Below, piece after piece: positions 32,708 to 42,005 of a stretch of 64,000 nt of DNA. Positions within the stretch are counted from its first letter, which is position 1, and each line of letters opens with the position of its first letter. The notes below the pieces were generated by a model, which was not told where the DNA came from, did not search any database, and was given only the letters and a program-made list of their open reading frames with translations. Source of the DNA: an uncultured Bacilli bacterium (GTDB lineage Bacteria; Bacillota_I; Bacilli_A; RF39; UBA660); NCBI GenBank assembly GCA_934096295.1, contig CAKOLL010000002.1, positions 62,001 to 126,000 on the forward strand. The letters are read 5' to 3'. A program made the position numbers and the translations under genes.

Positions 32708-33579
32708 ATGAATTATTATAAGGAAATAAAGAATGAAATAATAAATAGTGAAATAACTAAGAAGATAAAAGATTATTCTAAAAATAGAAGTGATTTAACA
32801 ACTTATTTTAATATTGGTAAACTACTTAGTGAAGCAGGTAATAATTATGGAGAAGGAATTATAAAAGATTATTCTAAAAAATTAACAAAAGAATTTGGAA
32901 GTGGATATTCAACCAGAAATTTATATAATATGAAAAATTTATATGAAAAATTGCAGACAGTGTCTGCAAAATTAACTTGGAGTCATTATACACAGTTATT
33001 ATCATTCGATTCATCTAAAATTATTTATTATACAATAATTTGTGAACAACAGAATTTATCTGTTAGACAACTTCGTGAACGTATTAAAAATAAAGAATAT
33101 GAAAGATTAGATAATAAATCTAAATATAAATTAATTAAACATAATTATACTAGTTTTGAAGATTATATTAAAAATCCAGTAATTATTAAAAATTCAACTA
33201 ACTATGAAATTATATCAGAGAAAATATTACAAAAGCTGATTCTTGAAGATATACCTTCATTTTTAAAAGAATTGGGTAACTCATTTTGTTTTATTTCAAA
33301 TGAGTACAAAATTAAAATTGGTAATACCTATAATTATATTGATTTGCTTTATATAATATTGAATTCAATTGTTATGTTGTCGTAGAATTAAAGGTAACTG
33401 AATTAAAAAAAGAACATATTGGTCAAATTGAAGTTTATATGAATTATATAGATAAAAATTTAAAAACACTTACTTAAGATAAAACTATTGGTATAATTAT
33501 TTGTAAAAAAGATAATAAGTTTATTATGGAGTATTGTAGTGATGAAAGAATATCAGTAAGAAAGTATGAATTATTATAA
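32708..33579 (+). pseudogene. DUF1016 (PDDEXK, YhcG-type) nuclease gene, frameshifted
   Basis: The N-terminal part (YNMKNLYEKLQ, KLTWSHYTQLLS, VRQLRERIKNKEY) is the DUF1016 N-domain, and YNYIDLLY begins the PD-(D/E)xK core. The frame then stops at 33385. In another frame the expected continuation appears: YVVVELKVTELKKEHIGQIE, which holds the ExK, followed by an in-frame TAA near 33476, and it ends at 33579. So one frameshift near 33350 and one nonsense codon have split the active site. DUF1016 proteins occur in restriction and defence loci; no partner genes are adjacent. Confidence 0.75.
32951..32969. repeat. 19-base palindrome inside the DUF1016 gene
   Basis: TTGCAGACA and TGTCTGCAA flank a single G. 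It lies in-frame within the region encoding LQTVSAK. A shorter related palindrome, CAGACA-A-TGTCTG, is in the downstream relic (33679-33691). Confidence 0.7.
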
Positions 33580-33604
33580 TGAATAAAAATATTAATAAAT
33601 AACT

Positions 33605-33720
33605 AAAAAATTAACTAAAAAGTTTGACAAACGATATGGAATAAGCAACTTAAAAAATATTTTATTTTGCTAAAAGGCCAGACAATGTCTGACTTTTTTG
33701 ACTGGGAGATTATTTATAAT
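33605..33720 (+). pseudogene. relic of a second DUF1016 copy
   Basis: The translation reads KLTKKFDKRYGISNLKNI, then QTMSDFFDWEIIY after a frame change. It parallels KLTKEFGSGYSTRNLYNMKN and QTVSAKLTWSHY of the upstream gene. Only about 35 codons remain, with stops. The CAGAC/GTCTG hairpin followed by T at 33679-33699 might now act as a terminator. Confidence 0.5.
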
Positions 33721-33753
33721 TGACATAAGAAAATAGATTTTTTAGTAAAATAA

Positions 33754-33780
33754 AATCACCTTTTTAATAGGTGATTCTTT
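33754..33780. terminator. terminator downstream of cotE
   Basis: AATCACC (33754-33760) pairs with GGTGATT (33770-33776), loop of nine, A-rich and T-rich flanks. It is placed at the 3' end of the minus-strand cotE. Confidence 0.65.
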
Positions 33781-34314
33781 CTAATTATTATCTAAATAAT
33801 TTTCATCGACATTATCTATTACTTCATTAACTTCTTCTTCATCCACAATTTCATCATAGTCATCATAATCATCTTCAACACTGATTTTTACTTTTGCATC
33901 TCCGACAATTTCAACTCCCATTTCTTTTTCAATATCTAAATAGACATTTCCATTTTCGCATTTTACATTTGATACAGTTGGTTGTTTTAAACATCTAACA
34001 ATAATTTCACTAGCACCATCCATATTAGCATCATTTCTAAGTGGTACATTTAGATTATCTGTATAACTAAATTTCTTTGTTGTAACGGCAGTTTTTTTAT
34101 CAGCATCATATGAATACCATACATTTACATCAAAATTACCATTGATCGTAACGCTACCATTACTACCTTTTACACCATTAAAAGAATGATTTATAACCCA
34201 ACAACCAAGGACTGTGTTTGGCATTTCTTCGGGAGTTAATGTAAAGGAATTACTGTTTGTTTTCTTAGCTTTTCCAATAACTGCTTTAGTAACTATTTCT
34301 TTAAAACTAGACAA
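33781..34314 (-). CDS. cotE: outer spore coat protein CotE
   Basis: CotE is the organiser of the outer spore coat in Bacillus. The 177-residue protein matches it in length and motifs: FKEIVTKAVIGK at the start, LGCWVINHSFNG, INGNFDVNVWYSYDADKKT, GVEIVGDAKVKISVED and a very acidic tail (DDYDDYDEIVDEEE). TTG 34314 is chosen because AGGAG lies ten bases upstream and the family begins just there. The gene is divergent from a HIT-family gene and is direct evidence for spore-coat assembly. Confidence 0.9.
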   Translation of the reverse strand: MSSFKEIVTKAVIGKAKKTNSNSFTLTPEEMPNTVLGCWVINHSFNGVKGSNGSVTINGNFDVNVWYSYDADKKTAVTTKKFSYTDNLNVPLRNDANMDGASEIIVRCLKQPTVSNVKCENGNVYLDIEKEMGVEIVGDAKVKISVEDDYDDYDEIVDEEEVNEVIDNVDENYLDNN

Positions 34315-34395
34315 ATTAATCACGCTCCTAATTAAGTATATGCATCTACTTTACAAAAGTACACAGGATTTGTTATACTTAATATGGTGAGATTA

Positions 34396-34767
34396 ATGAA
34401 AGATGATTGTTTATTTTGTAAAATTGTAAGAAAGGAAATTCCTTCAAAAATATTATTTGAAGATGATGATATACTAATTATGCTTGATGCATTTCCTGAT
34501 ACTGATGGACACACTTTAGTTATTCCTAAGAAGCATTATGAAGATATTTATGAAGTACCGGATGATGTATTAATTAAAATGATTAATGGTGGAAGAAAAC
34601 TTACTAAAGAATTAATGTTTAAACTTGATAAAAGTGCATCAACTTTTTTATTTAATTATGGAGATTCTCAAGCTATTAAGCATATTCACTTACATTTACT
34701 TCCTGATTTTATGCATAAAACTCATAATTTAGATAAAGATGAAGTATATAATTTATTAAAGGGTTAA
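34396..34767 (+). CDS. HIT family nucleotide-binding protein
   Basis: The 123-residue protein has CLFCKIVRKEIPS at the N-terminus and the histidine triad KHIHLHLLP, which binds nucleotide phosphates and gives hydrolase or transferase activity on nucleotide conjugates. ATG 34396 has GGTGAG upstream. It lies three bases before the CapA-like gene, and the two are likely one operon. Confidence 0.9.
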   Translation: MKDDCLFCKIVRKEIPSKILFEDDDILIMLDAFPDTDGHTLVIPKKHYEDIYEVPDDVLIKMINGGRKLTKELMFKLDKSASTFLFNYGDSQAIKHIHLHLLPDFMHKTHNLDKDEVYNLLKG

Positions 34768-34769
34768 TT

Positions 34770-36005
34770 ATGGCGAGAAGAAAAAAAAGATTTAAAAAAA
34801 ATATTATAAAGTTTTTTCTGAGTGTTATCTTAGTTGCTTTAGTTAGTTATCTTTCTTATCAAGGGTATAATTATTTTTTAGGTAAAAATACTAGTGATGT
34901 AAATGGAAGCGTTGGCATAAAAAACAACAATAAACCTGCTGAAAATAAAGAACAAGTTTATAAATTGAAATTACTTGCAACTGGTGATGGATTAATTCAT
35001 AGTGTAATTTATAGAAATTATTATAAAAATGGAGTTTATGATTTTACAGATGCAGTTAAGCATGTAAAGGATATTGTTAAAGATTATGATATTGCTTATT
35101 ATAATCAAGAAACACCAGCGGGAGATGATTCAATTGCTTATTCAGGTTATCCAATGTTTTATACACCAAGTGCTTATGTTGATGCTATGTGTGCAATTGG
35201 TTTTAATACTGTGTCTTTAGCATCAAACCATTCTTTAGATAAGGGAGAAAAAGGTATTTTAAATACTGTTAAATATTTTAAAACAACTGATATTTTATAT
35301 AATGGTATGAGTGATTCAGAGAGTGATAGAAATAACTTTATTATAAAAGAGAAGAATAATATAACTTATACGATGTTATCTTATACTACAATAACAAATG
35401 GCCTAAATGTTCCAGCTGGCAAAAGTTATCTTTTAAATCTTTATGATAAAGAACAAGTAAAAAAAGATATTGAAGCTGTTCGTGATAAAGTTGATGTTTT
35501 AATTGTAGCAATGCACTGGGGAATTGAATACATAAATATGCCAAACGATGAAGAAAAAGAAATTGCAGAATATTTATCATCCCTAGGTGTTGATATTGTA
35601 ATTGGTAATCATCCTCATATTCTTCAACCTATAACAAAGATTGGGGATACCATTGTAATGTATTCTTTAGGAAATTTTATATCAAATCAATATGGTGGGT
35701 CTAATGGAGATTGGAATAAACTTATTGGATTTATGGCAACCCTTGATATAACAAAAACTGTTTCTAAAGGTAATGAGGTTAAAATGACTTTTGATAATCT
35801 AGGAGGAGAATTAATATTTACGAAATATAGTGGTAATCCAGTTACAACTGCAGTTCATTCTGATCATACAGTAATTCCTTTTAGTAAAATGACTGATGAT
35901 CGTTATTTAAAAGATTATGAAAGACTTTATGAGAAATATACTGGTGTACTTAAATCTTTAGGACAAGAATTAAATATAGCTCCGATAGGTTCTAGAGCCA
36001 ACTAA
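34770..36005 (+). CDS. CapA family protein
   Basis: The 411-residue protein has an N-terminal membrane anchor (residues about 15-32) and a calcineurin-like CapA domain: LLATGDGLIHSVIY, YYNQETPAGD, ASNHSLDKGEKG, VAMHWGIEY and GNHPHILQPI. CapA-like proteins take part in poly-gamma-glutamate capsule synthesis or act as metallophosphoesterase-like enzymes. No capB or capC lies here, so the role is open. It ends at a bidirectional terminator. Confidence 0.87.
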   Translation: MARRKKRFKKNIIKFFLSVILVALVSYLSYQGYNYFLGKNTSDVNGSVGIKNNNKPAENKEQVYKLKLLATGDGLIHSVIYRNYYKNGVYDFTDAVKHVKDIVKDYDIAYYNQETPAGDDSIAYSGYPMFYTPSAYVDAMCAIGFNTVSLASNHSLDKGEKGILNTVKYFKTTDILYNGMSDSESDRNNFIIKEKNNITYTMLSYTTITNGLNVPAGKSYLLNLYDKEQVKKDIEAVRDKVDVLIVAMHWGIEYINMPNDEEKEIAEYLSSLGVDIVIGNHPHILQPITKIGDTIVMYSLGNFISNQYGGSNGDWNKLIGFMATLDITKTVSKGNEVKMTFDNLGGELIFTKYSGNPVTTAVHSDHTVIPFSKMTDDRYLKDYERLYEKYTGVLKSLGQELNIAPIGSRAN

Positions 36006-36031
36006 AAAGCTGATTTTTCAGCTTTTTATTT
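36004..36031. terminator. bidirectional terminator, CapA / double-HTH gene
   Basis: AAAAAGCTGA (36004-36013) / TCAGCTTTTT (36018-36027), loop of four, between convergent genes. Confidence 0.85.
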
Positions 36032-37735
36032 TGTGTTTACTGGCGCTTTAAAATTACTGATAGCATTAACTAGTTTTGGATGTCTTATGATAAAGTGAAT
36101 CGTGGGATTTTCATCTTTTGATATAATTACAAATTTTTGATTTACTATAGTAATAGTTATGTTTTTAAATGTAAGGGATGGCAATATATTTAATTTATAA
36201 TTGCTATTTTTTTTAGAAAAATCTTCTGTTTCTTTAAGGTGTGATAAGTATTCATCATAAGTATATGTTATCTTTTTATTATAGAATATGTCTGAAAGTA
36301 TAAGACTTGGTTTGTTATTTTCAAAATCTTTTTTTGTTAAACTTGGTATATTATCGCATAGAGATGTTTTACTTAGAATGTTGTTGTAGTTTAAGGTTAT
36401 GTCATTTTTATAGTTTAATATTTTATTTATATCGTCTTTGTTTATGTTGTTTCTTTTTAATATTGAAGTAAGTAGGGAATTACTCATTGTATATAATGGA
36501 AGACTTGATAAAAATCTAGTTCTAGGTTCGTATATTTCATAATAATTTTTTAGAAAATTATTATATAATGTTAGATTTTCTTCTTTGTATATTTCCATTA
36601 AAGGTGAAGCTTTTTTTAGTAAGTTTTTAGCTTTTTCTTGATAGTATTCAACCTCTTTTTTATTATTTGTTAAATAATATTTTCCTTTGTTATGATAACC
36701 ATTTATAGATTCACCTGCAAGTGCGAGTGCTTGTGAGGTATATGTTAGATTTTGATAAATATTTGTTTTAATATCTTTAAAGTAATATGGAATAATTTGA
36801 CCTGTCATATAAATTGGAATCCAACTTTCTAAACCTAGCATCATTTCATTAAAGGGGCGATCTAGGTTATGTATGATATCTAGATGGATACCTTTTTTTA
36901 ACATGCATGCTATTCCAAACATCCATTTCTTTCCAAATTCTATGTCTTTAGCCATATCTTCCATGGGCATATCACTGCACATAAAAACGTTAGTGTTTTT
37001 GGTTAGGACTGTACCCTTGAAAAAGTCTAATTCTCCTTTTTTCATTTCTTCGATGCCATAGTAATTTTTTGTTTTAGTAATATAAAAGGGAACATTTGGT
37101 ATTTTTAGTTCATCAAATTTAATTGCTTTAATGTAATCATTCAAATTGAATTTGTCTAAATTGGTTAAGAATGTTTCTATTTTATCATCTGAAGAAATAT
37201 TATAATTCGTTAAAAAAAGTAATAAATTATCATATAAATTGTTGTTGTTTAAATCTTTCTTGTTTAGAAAATTAGATAACTTTTCTATGTCTTCTTCAGA
37301 GTTGTATTTGTTTATAATGTAGTTGATTACCTTTTTGGAAAATTCTATTGGTTCACTAGGTTTTGTTTTTCCATATCTTATTCGAGATATATGTGATGAA
37401 TCATAAGATGTATATTTTGACATATCTTTTAAATTTATTTTTAGGATATTTATTAATTCATTTAAATTTCTACTGAAAACTGTATAATTAAAATTGTCTT
37501 TTTTTAATGAATTTGTAATATTATTTTTTACATCGTCTTTATTTAATTTATTGTTACTTAGTTTGTATAGGGCATTAATAATTTTTTCAGTTTGGATGCT
37601 TTCTATTTCTGGTGTTCTTTGTCCACTGCGATATCTACTTATAACTGATGGAGAGATTTTTGTTAGTTCAGATAATTCTTTTGAACTACAGTTAAATTCT
37701 TCAAGATATTTATTTAATAAATCATTAAATTTCAT
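36026..37735 (-). CDS. large protein with two N-terminal HTH domains
   Basis: The 569-residue protein has two XRE-type helix-turn-helix domains in tandem (residues about 1-60: SSKELSELTKISPSVISRYRSGQ; about 90-145: LKDMSKYTSYDSSHISRIRYGK). A conserved-looking middle follows (FFKGTVLTKNTNVFMCSDMPME, KKWMFGIACMLKKGIHLDIIH, ESWIPIYMTGQIIPYYF) and then a long Asn/Lys-rich C-terminus. The body suggests a ligand-sensing or enzymatic domain, but I recognise no function. ATG 37735 follows AGGTGATAA. It is divergent from a run of surface-protein genes and may control them. Confidence 0.6.
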   Translation of the reverse strand: MKFNDLLNKYLEEFNCSSKELSELTKISPSVISRYRSGQRTPEIESIQTEKIINALYKLSNNKLNKDDVKNNITNSLKKDNFNYTVFSRNLNELINILKINLKDMSKYTSYDSSHISRIRYGKTKPSEPIEFSKKVINYIINKYNSEEDIEKLSNFLNKKDLNNNNLYDNLLLFLTNYNISSDDKIETFLTNLDKFNLNDYIKAIKFDELKIPNVPFYITKTKNYYGIEEMKKGELDFFKGTVLTKNTNVFMCSDMPMEDMAKDIEFGKKWMFGIACMLKKGIHLDIIHNLDRPFNEMMLGLESWIPIYMTGQIIPYYFKDIKTNIYQNLTYTSQALALAGESINGYHNKGKYYLTNNKKEVEYYQEKAKNLLKKASPLMEIYKEENLTLYNNFLKNYYEIYEPRTRFLSSLPLYTMSNSLLTSILKRNNINKDDINKILNYKNDITLNYNNILSKTSLCDNIPSLTKKDFENNKPSLILSDIFYNKKITYTYDEYLSHLKETEDFSKKNSNYKLNILPSLTFKNITITIVNQKFVIISKDENPTIHFIIRHPKLVNAISNFKAPVNTK

Positions 37736-37865
37736 AATAATTATCACCTAGATGTATTATACTATATATAAAGGTAGTTGTCACTAAAAACAATGCATTA
37801 GTTGGAAACTTAATTGTGATATATTGGTATTTAAATTATAATATAAGTAGAAATGGAGAATACAT

Positions 37866-38954
37866 ATGAATAGAAAGAAAATTATAATTATTGCTTGCGG
37901 TGTTATTGCAGTTTTAGGTTTAGTTTTTGCTGCGATAAAGTTAACTGGTTCAAGTAATGTAAGCAACGGAGGGGTTATTAAAACTGATAAAGGCAATGTT
38001 AAAATTGTTAAAAATGAAGCTAGTCAAATAGCTTTAGAAGATTATAACGATAGTAATGGTAACTTTAAAATGAAAATACCAAAAGGGTGGAAGGTTGAAA
38101 CTTTAGGTGATTATATTCATTTTACAATTAGAGTTTATAATCCTGAAAATCCAACATATCAATTCTTTTTTAATTTAAAAAGTGAGGGGTATAATAAATC
38201 TGAAGATGCTAAAAAATGGCAACAAAAATTTTATCCGAATGATATGTTTGCTAAAACAGCTGTTATAGCTACGAAGGATACTGAAGGCTTTTATAAAATA
38301 TTTAATGAAATGGGACCTTTAAATAATACAGCAACATTTACTTTTCCAACTCTAAGTGATTTTACTGTTATTGAAAATTTAGGTAAAAGTTCGTTGGGAG
38401 GAGATGTATTAAGGGCATCATTTAAGGATGCTGCTGGTAAAGATGCTGAGGGATTATTTACTGCTTATGTTTATGATGCTGGTCCATATTATGTATCTGA
38501 AGATTTTATGTCAACAAAGCAAGTAGATATTTATTTTTTAAGTGTTTATGATGCAATTTTTATTACAGCACCAAAAGATGAGTTTATTGATTGGGAAGAT
38601 ACTTTAAATAAAGTTTCTGGATCTTTAGAGTTTACAGATGCTTTTATGAGTGGATTTAATCAAGCTCAAGATGCTGTTATGAAAACTTTTCAAAATGTGA
38701 GAAGTGTTTGTAATGAGATTTCTGCTGGTATAATGGACTCATGGGAAAAGCGAAGCAATACATATGATATAATGAGTCAAAAACAAAGTGATGCAACACT
38801 AGGTTATGAAAGAGTTTATGATACTGAAACTAATGAAATTTATAAAGCTTATAATGGCTTTACAGATGATTATAAAGGTGAAAGATATAAATCTATAACT
38901 GATGATATGTATACTAAAAAGACAGATGGTTATATTGAAAAAATAGGTGGATAA
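37866..38954 (+). CDS. membrane-anchored extracytoplasmic protein, unknown
   Basis: 362 residues: an N-terminal membrane helix (about 5-25), then a long outside region. It has MKIPKGWKVETLGDYIHF, as in PsbP-like folds found in exported Gram-positive proteins, and a helical C-terminal third. The TAA overlaps the next gene (TAATG), so the two are coupled. Function unknown. Confidence 0.6.
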   Translation: MNRKKIIIIACGVIAVLGLVFAAIKLTGSSNVSNGGVIKTDKGNVKIVKNEASQIALEDYNDSNGNFKMKIPKGWKVETLGDYIHFTIRVYNPENPTYQFFFNLKSEGYNKSEDAKKWQQKFYPNDMFAKTAVIATKDTEGFYKIFNEMGPLNNTATFTFPTLSDFTVIENLGKSSLGGDVLRASFKDAAGKDAEGLFTAYVYDAGPYYVSEDFMSTKQVDIYFLSVYDAIFITAPKDEFIDWEDTLNKVSGSLEFTDAFMSGFNQAQDAVMKTFQNVRSVCNEISAGIMDSWEKRSNTYDIMSQKQSDATLGYERVYDTETNEIYKAYNGFTDDYKGERYKSITDDMYTKKTDGYIEKIGG

Positions 38955-39907
38955 TGAAAAATAAGAAAATGTGGATAATAGTTGGTTGTGTTTTTTTAGT
39001 ATTATTAGTAATTTGTTTTATTGTATTTAATAAAAAAGATAATACAAATAATAATAAAGATAATAAAGATAATAATGATGGAAAGAAAACATCTTTAATA
39101 GAAGAAGCTGCTAAAAATGGTAATAAAAATGTTAAAGACTATAAGAAATTTTTAGGTGGAGAGGTTTTAAATGAAAGCACTTATTTTAATGAATATACTT
39201 TTATAAGTAATAATAAGGCACATATATTTGATCCCACAAAATTAAAAACTGGAGAATTTAGTTATGTCAAAGTAATGGATATTCCTAATGATTTAAAAAT
39301 AGTTAATATAGGAATACCTGTGGGAGCAGATATTTGTTTTATAACTAGTGATGATGCTTATTATAGAATTGAAGATACTAATATAGATAATAAAGTAGAA
39401 GATAGTTATAATATGTTTGCTAATGCAAAATATGAATTACAAAAGTTTTATGACTCATATAGTAAAGAAACGTATGGAGAAAAATTAGATTACGATTTAA
39501 TATTTAATTTACATATGGTTAAAGATAATATAATTTATAAGTTAACTATTCCATTTGAAAGTTTTCATGATAAGAAATTTTATCCTTTCACTAAAACTAA
39601 AGTTGATGGAAATTACGAAGACGAAAAAATATTAAATATTTATAATGATAGAATTATAAGAACTGATAAAGCTTTTTATGAAATAGTTGATTATTATAAA
39701 GATGGAGAAAGAACTACAGGGACATTGAAAATGAAAATGTTATCTAAGTATTATGATGATGTTTTAACATTTACATATGAGTATGTAATTCTTAAGGATT
39801 ATACTTTGATACCAATAAAAGATACTTTTGTAAATCGTGATAAAAAGTATGTTGAATATAATTATAAAGATTGTTTTGAAGAAGAAATAAAAGATTTCAC
39901 AGAATAG
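38954..39907 (+). CDS. membrane-anchored extracytoplasmic protein, unknown
   Basis: 317 residues with one N-terminal helix (about 6-25), a low-complexity Asn/Lys/Asp linker (NNNKDNKDNNDGKK), and a mixed outside domain. No cysteine lipobox is visible, so it is likely a single-pass anchored protein. It is probably in one operon with the preceding gene and the frameshifted surface gene. No family recognised. Confidence 0.55.
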   Translation: MKNKKMWIIVGCVFLVLLVICFIVFNKKDNTNNNKDNKDNNDGKKTSLIEEAAKNGNKNVKDYKKFLGGEVLNESTYFNEYTFISNNKAHIFDPTKLKTGEFSYVKVMDIPNDLKIVNIGIPVGADICFITSDDAYYRIEDTNIDNKVEDSYNMFANAKYELQKFYDSYSKETYGEKLDYDLIFNLHMVKDNIIYKLTIPFESFHDKKFYPFTKTKVDGNYEDEKILNIYNDRIIRTDKAFYEIVDYYKDGERTTGTLKMKMLSKYYDDVLTFTYEYVILKDYTLIPIKDTFVNRDKKYVEYNYKDCFEEEIKDFTE

Positions 39908-39917
39908 GAGAAAAATT

Positions 39918-41148
39918 ATGAAAAAAATTATATTTAGTATTATAGTTGCTTTTGCAATGATACTAGGAGTTAATGCTACTGAAAAGAATGAAGTTACATT
40001 AAATTTTAAAAATGGAATTATTCATGATGGATATGTAGAATATAGCAAAGTAGCAAATATACAATTGTTCAAAAATGATAATTTAGTTGTAGATATTTCA
40101 AATGATATGATAATTGATTTAAATGAAGCAGATTACAAGTTTGTAATTGATGAAATTGAGGACAAAAGTGTTGCTGGTGTTAATATGCCTATAAAATTAA
40201 TGATTAATAATTGGTATTAACTCCATTTCTACATCAATAGTGGAAGGAAGCAAACCTTCATTTAAATTAGAATCAAGCAAATTTAGTGGAGCACTAGAAG
40301 TTAAATTTTTAAGAACAAATATTGGTATTAATACAAAAGTTGAAAATATATATAATGATATATCATCGAAAGGTATTATTGATTTAACTGATAGTAAGGA
40401 ATACATAATAGATTTTTCTAAGAATGATGAATTAACAGAAGGATTAAAGTCATTTGCAGATTTAGAAAAAACATTATATTACAGAAGAGTAAATGATGGT
40501 CTATCAATAACAGATAATGAAAATGAAGCTGTTATAAAGATAGTAGGAAATAAGTCTGAAAATAAGGCAATATTAACTGCAGTAAATATTGAAAATAAAA
40601 AAAGTGAAGTTCTTAAAAGATTCCATATGAAATATACAGGTTCATCACTTCAATATAATAGTACTAGTGATGGTATTATATATGAAACTAGATTTGATTA
40701 TTATACTAGATGTACTTATGAATTTACATTTCAATATGTAAAAGAAAAAATTAATTCTAATGAATATAAGTTTCTTGAAGGAGAAAATCAAAATTATACT
40801 ATAAATAAAGATAATGAACTAAAATTTAGAATTGATGCAGAGTATAGTTTATTTGATAAAGTATATATTGATAATGAATTAGTTGATGCAAACAATTATA
40901 TATCTAAAGAGGGAAGTACAATAATTATATTCAATAAAGATTATATAAGTAAATTAAGTGTAGGCAAGCATACTGTAAGAGTTATGTTTGATGATGGAGA
41001 AGCAAATACGGAATTTAATATTATAAGAGAGAAAATTGAAAATCCAAGTACAAAAGATAATTTTGAAAAATATGTTATAACAGGGATTGTATCTATTGTT
41101 GGTTTAATAAGTTGTGCTTTGATTCTTAAAAGAAAAGAAGAAAAATAA
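39918..41148 (+). pseudogene. secreted surface protein gene split by a frameshift
   Basis: The first frame (39918-40220) starts with a clear signal peptide (MKKIIFSIIVAFAMILGVNA) and stops after 100 codons. A second frame is open from about 40200 to 41148. It continues in the same style and ends in a membrane helix plus KRKEEK, like a cell-surface anchor without LPxTG. The second ORF has no SD at its GTG (40240). One base change near 40200 would join them into about 400 residues. This may be decay, phase variation or a sequence error. Confidence 0.6.
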
Positions 41149-41151
41149 AAT

Positions 41152-41178
41152 AACTGCCTTTAGTGGCGGTTTTTATTT
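41152..41178 (+). terminator. terminator of the surface-protein operon
   Basis: AACTGCC (41152-41158) / GGCGGTT (41165-41171), one G-U pair, loop of six, then T-rich. Confidence 0.65.
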
Positions 41179-41219
41179 TGGTATGTTATAATATAAATAT
41201 CTTAAGGAAAGTGATTTAA

Positions 41220-41909
41220 ATGAATCAAGAAAAAATTGGTAAATTAATTAAAAAAATAAGAATAAAAAATAACTTTAGTCAAAAAGATTTCGCTGATAAA
41301 TATGGAGTTACACCACAGGCTGTAAGTAAGTGGGAGACTGGTAAAAATATTCCTGATATAGCTATATTAAAAGAAATTTGCAATGATAATAATTTGAAGA
41401 TAGATGGATTTTTAAATGCAAAATCTATGAAAAGAAAAAATATTGTAGTTATAGCAATTATTATATTATTGTTTGTAGTTGTGGGTATTGGAATATTTAC
41501 AGTTAAATATAATAATGATAGTTTTAAATTAAAAACTATTTCTTCTGCTTGTAAAGAGTTCGGTTTATATGGAAGTATTGCCTATAATAAAAATAAATCA
41601 AGTATATATATTGATAATGTTACTTATTGTGGTGAGAAGAAATTACCTAAGTATAAGAAAATAAGCTGTACATTATTTGAAAAAGAAAATGATACAATTA
41701 ATGAGATAAATACTTATGAGTCTTTAGATAAAAAGACTTTAACAATAGATGAATTTTTAAAGGATTTTTCCTTTAAAGAAGATGAATATGAACATTCATG
41801 TAAAAATTATAAGAAGGATTCATTTTATTTGGAAATAAAAGCTATTACTATGGATGACAAAGTTGAAATACATAAGATTCCTTTGATACTTGAAGATGAT
41901 TGTAAATAA
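41220..41909 (+). CDS. membrane-bound XRE-family regulator
   Basis: 229 residues: an N-terminal helix-turn-helix (SQKDFADKYGVTPQAVSKWETGKNIPD), a membrane helix (NIVVIAIIILLFVVVGIGIF, residues about 74-93), and an outside domain of about 130 residues containing three Cys. This is a one-component sensor layout, with DNA binding inside and sensing outside. It follows the surface-protein operon and may respond to envelope state; the target is unknown. Confidence 0.8.
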   Translation: MNQEKIGKLIKKIRIKNNFSQKDFADKYGVTPQAVSKWETGKNIPDIAILKEICNDNNLKIDGFLNAKSMKRKNIVVIAIIILLFVVVGIGIFTVKYNNDSFKLKTISSACKEFGLYGSIAYNKNKSSIYIDNVTYCGEKKLPKYKKISCTLFEKENDTINEINTYESLDKKTLTIDEFLKDFSFKEDEYEHSCKNYKKDSFYLEIKAITMDDKVEIHKIPLILEDDCK

Positions 41910-41946
41910 AAATATTTTACAGCATTTAAATGTAAATTATTAAAAT

Positions 41947-41972
41947 AGACTAGTAAATTAGTCTTTTTTTTG
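41947..41972 (+). terminator. terminator before deoD
   Basis: AGACTA (41947-41952) / TAGTCT (41959-41964), followed by a run of T. Confidence 0.65.
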
Positions 41973-42005
41973 ATAAAATTATTTTAGAAAGTAAGGTTGA
42001 TGAAA

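Noticed and set aside
34324..34375. A sigma E/K-type promoter (CATATACTT) upstream of cotE
   Set aside because: The predicted transcription start would fall on the ribosome binding site, so it cannot serve the chosen start codon.
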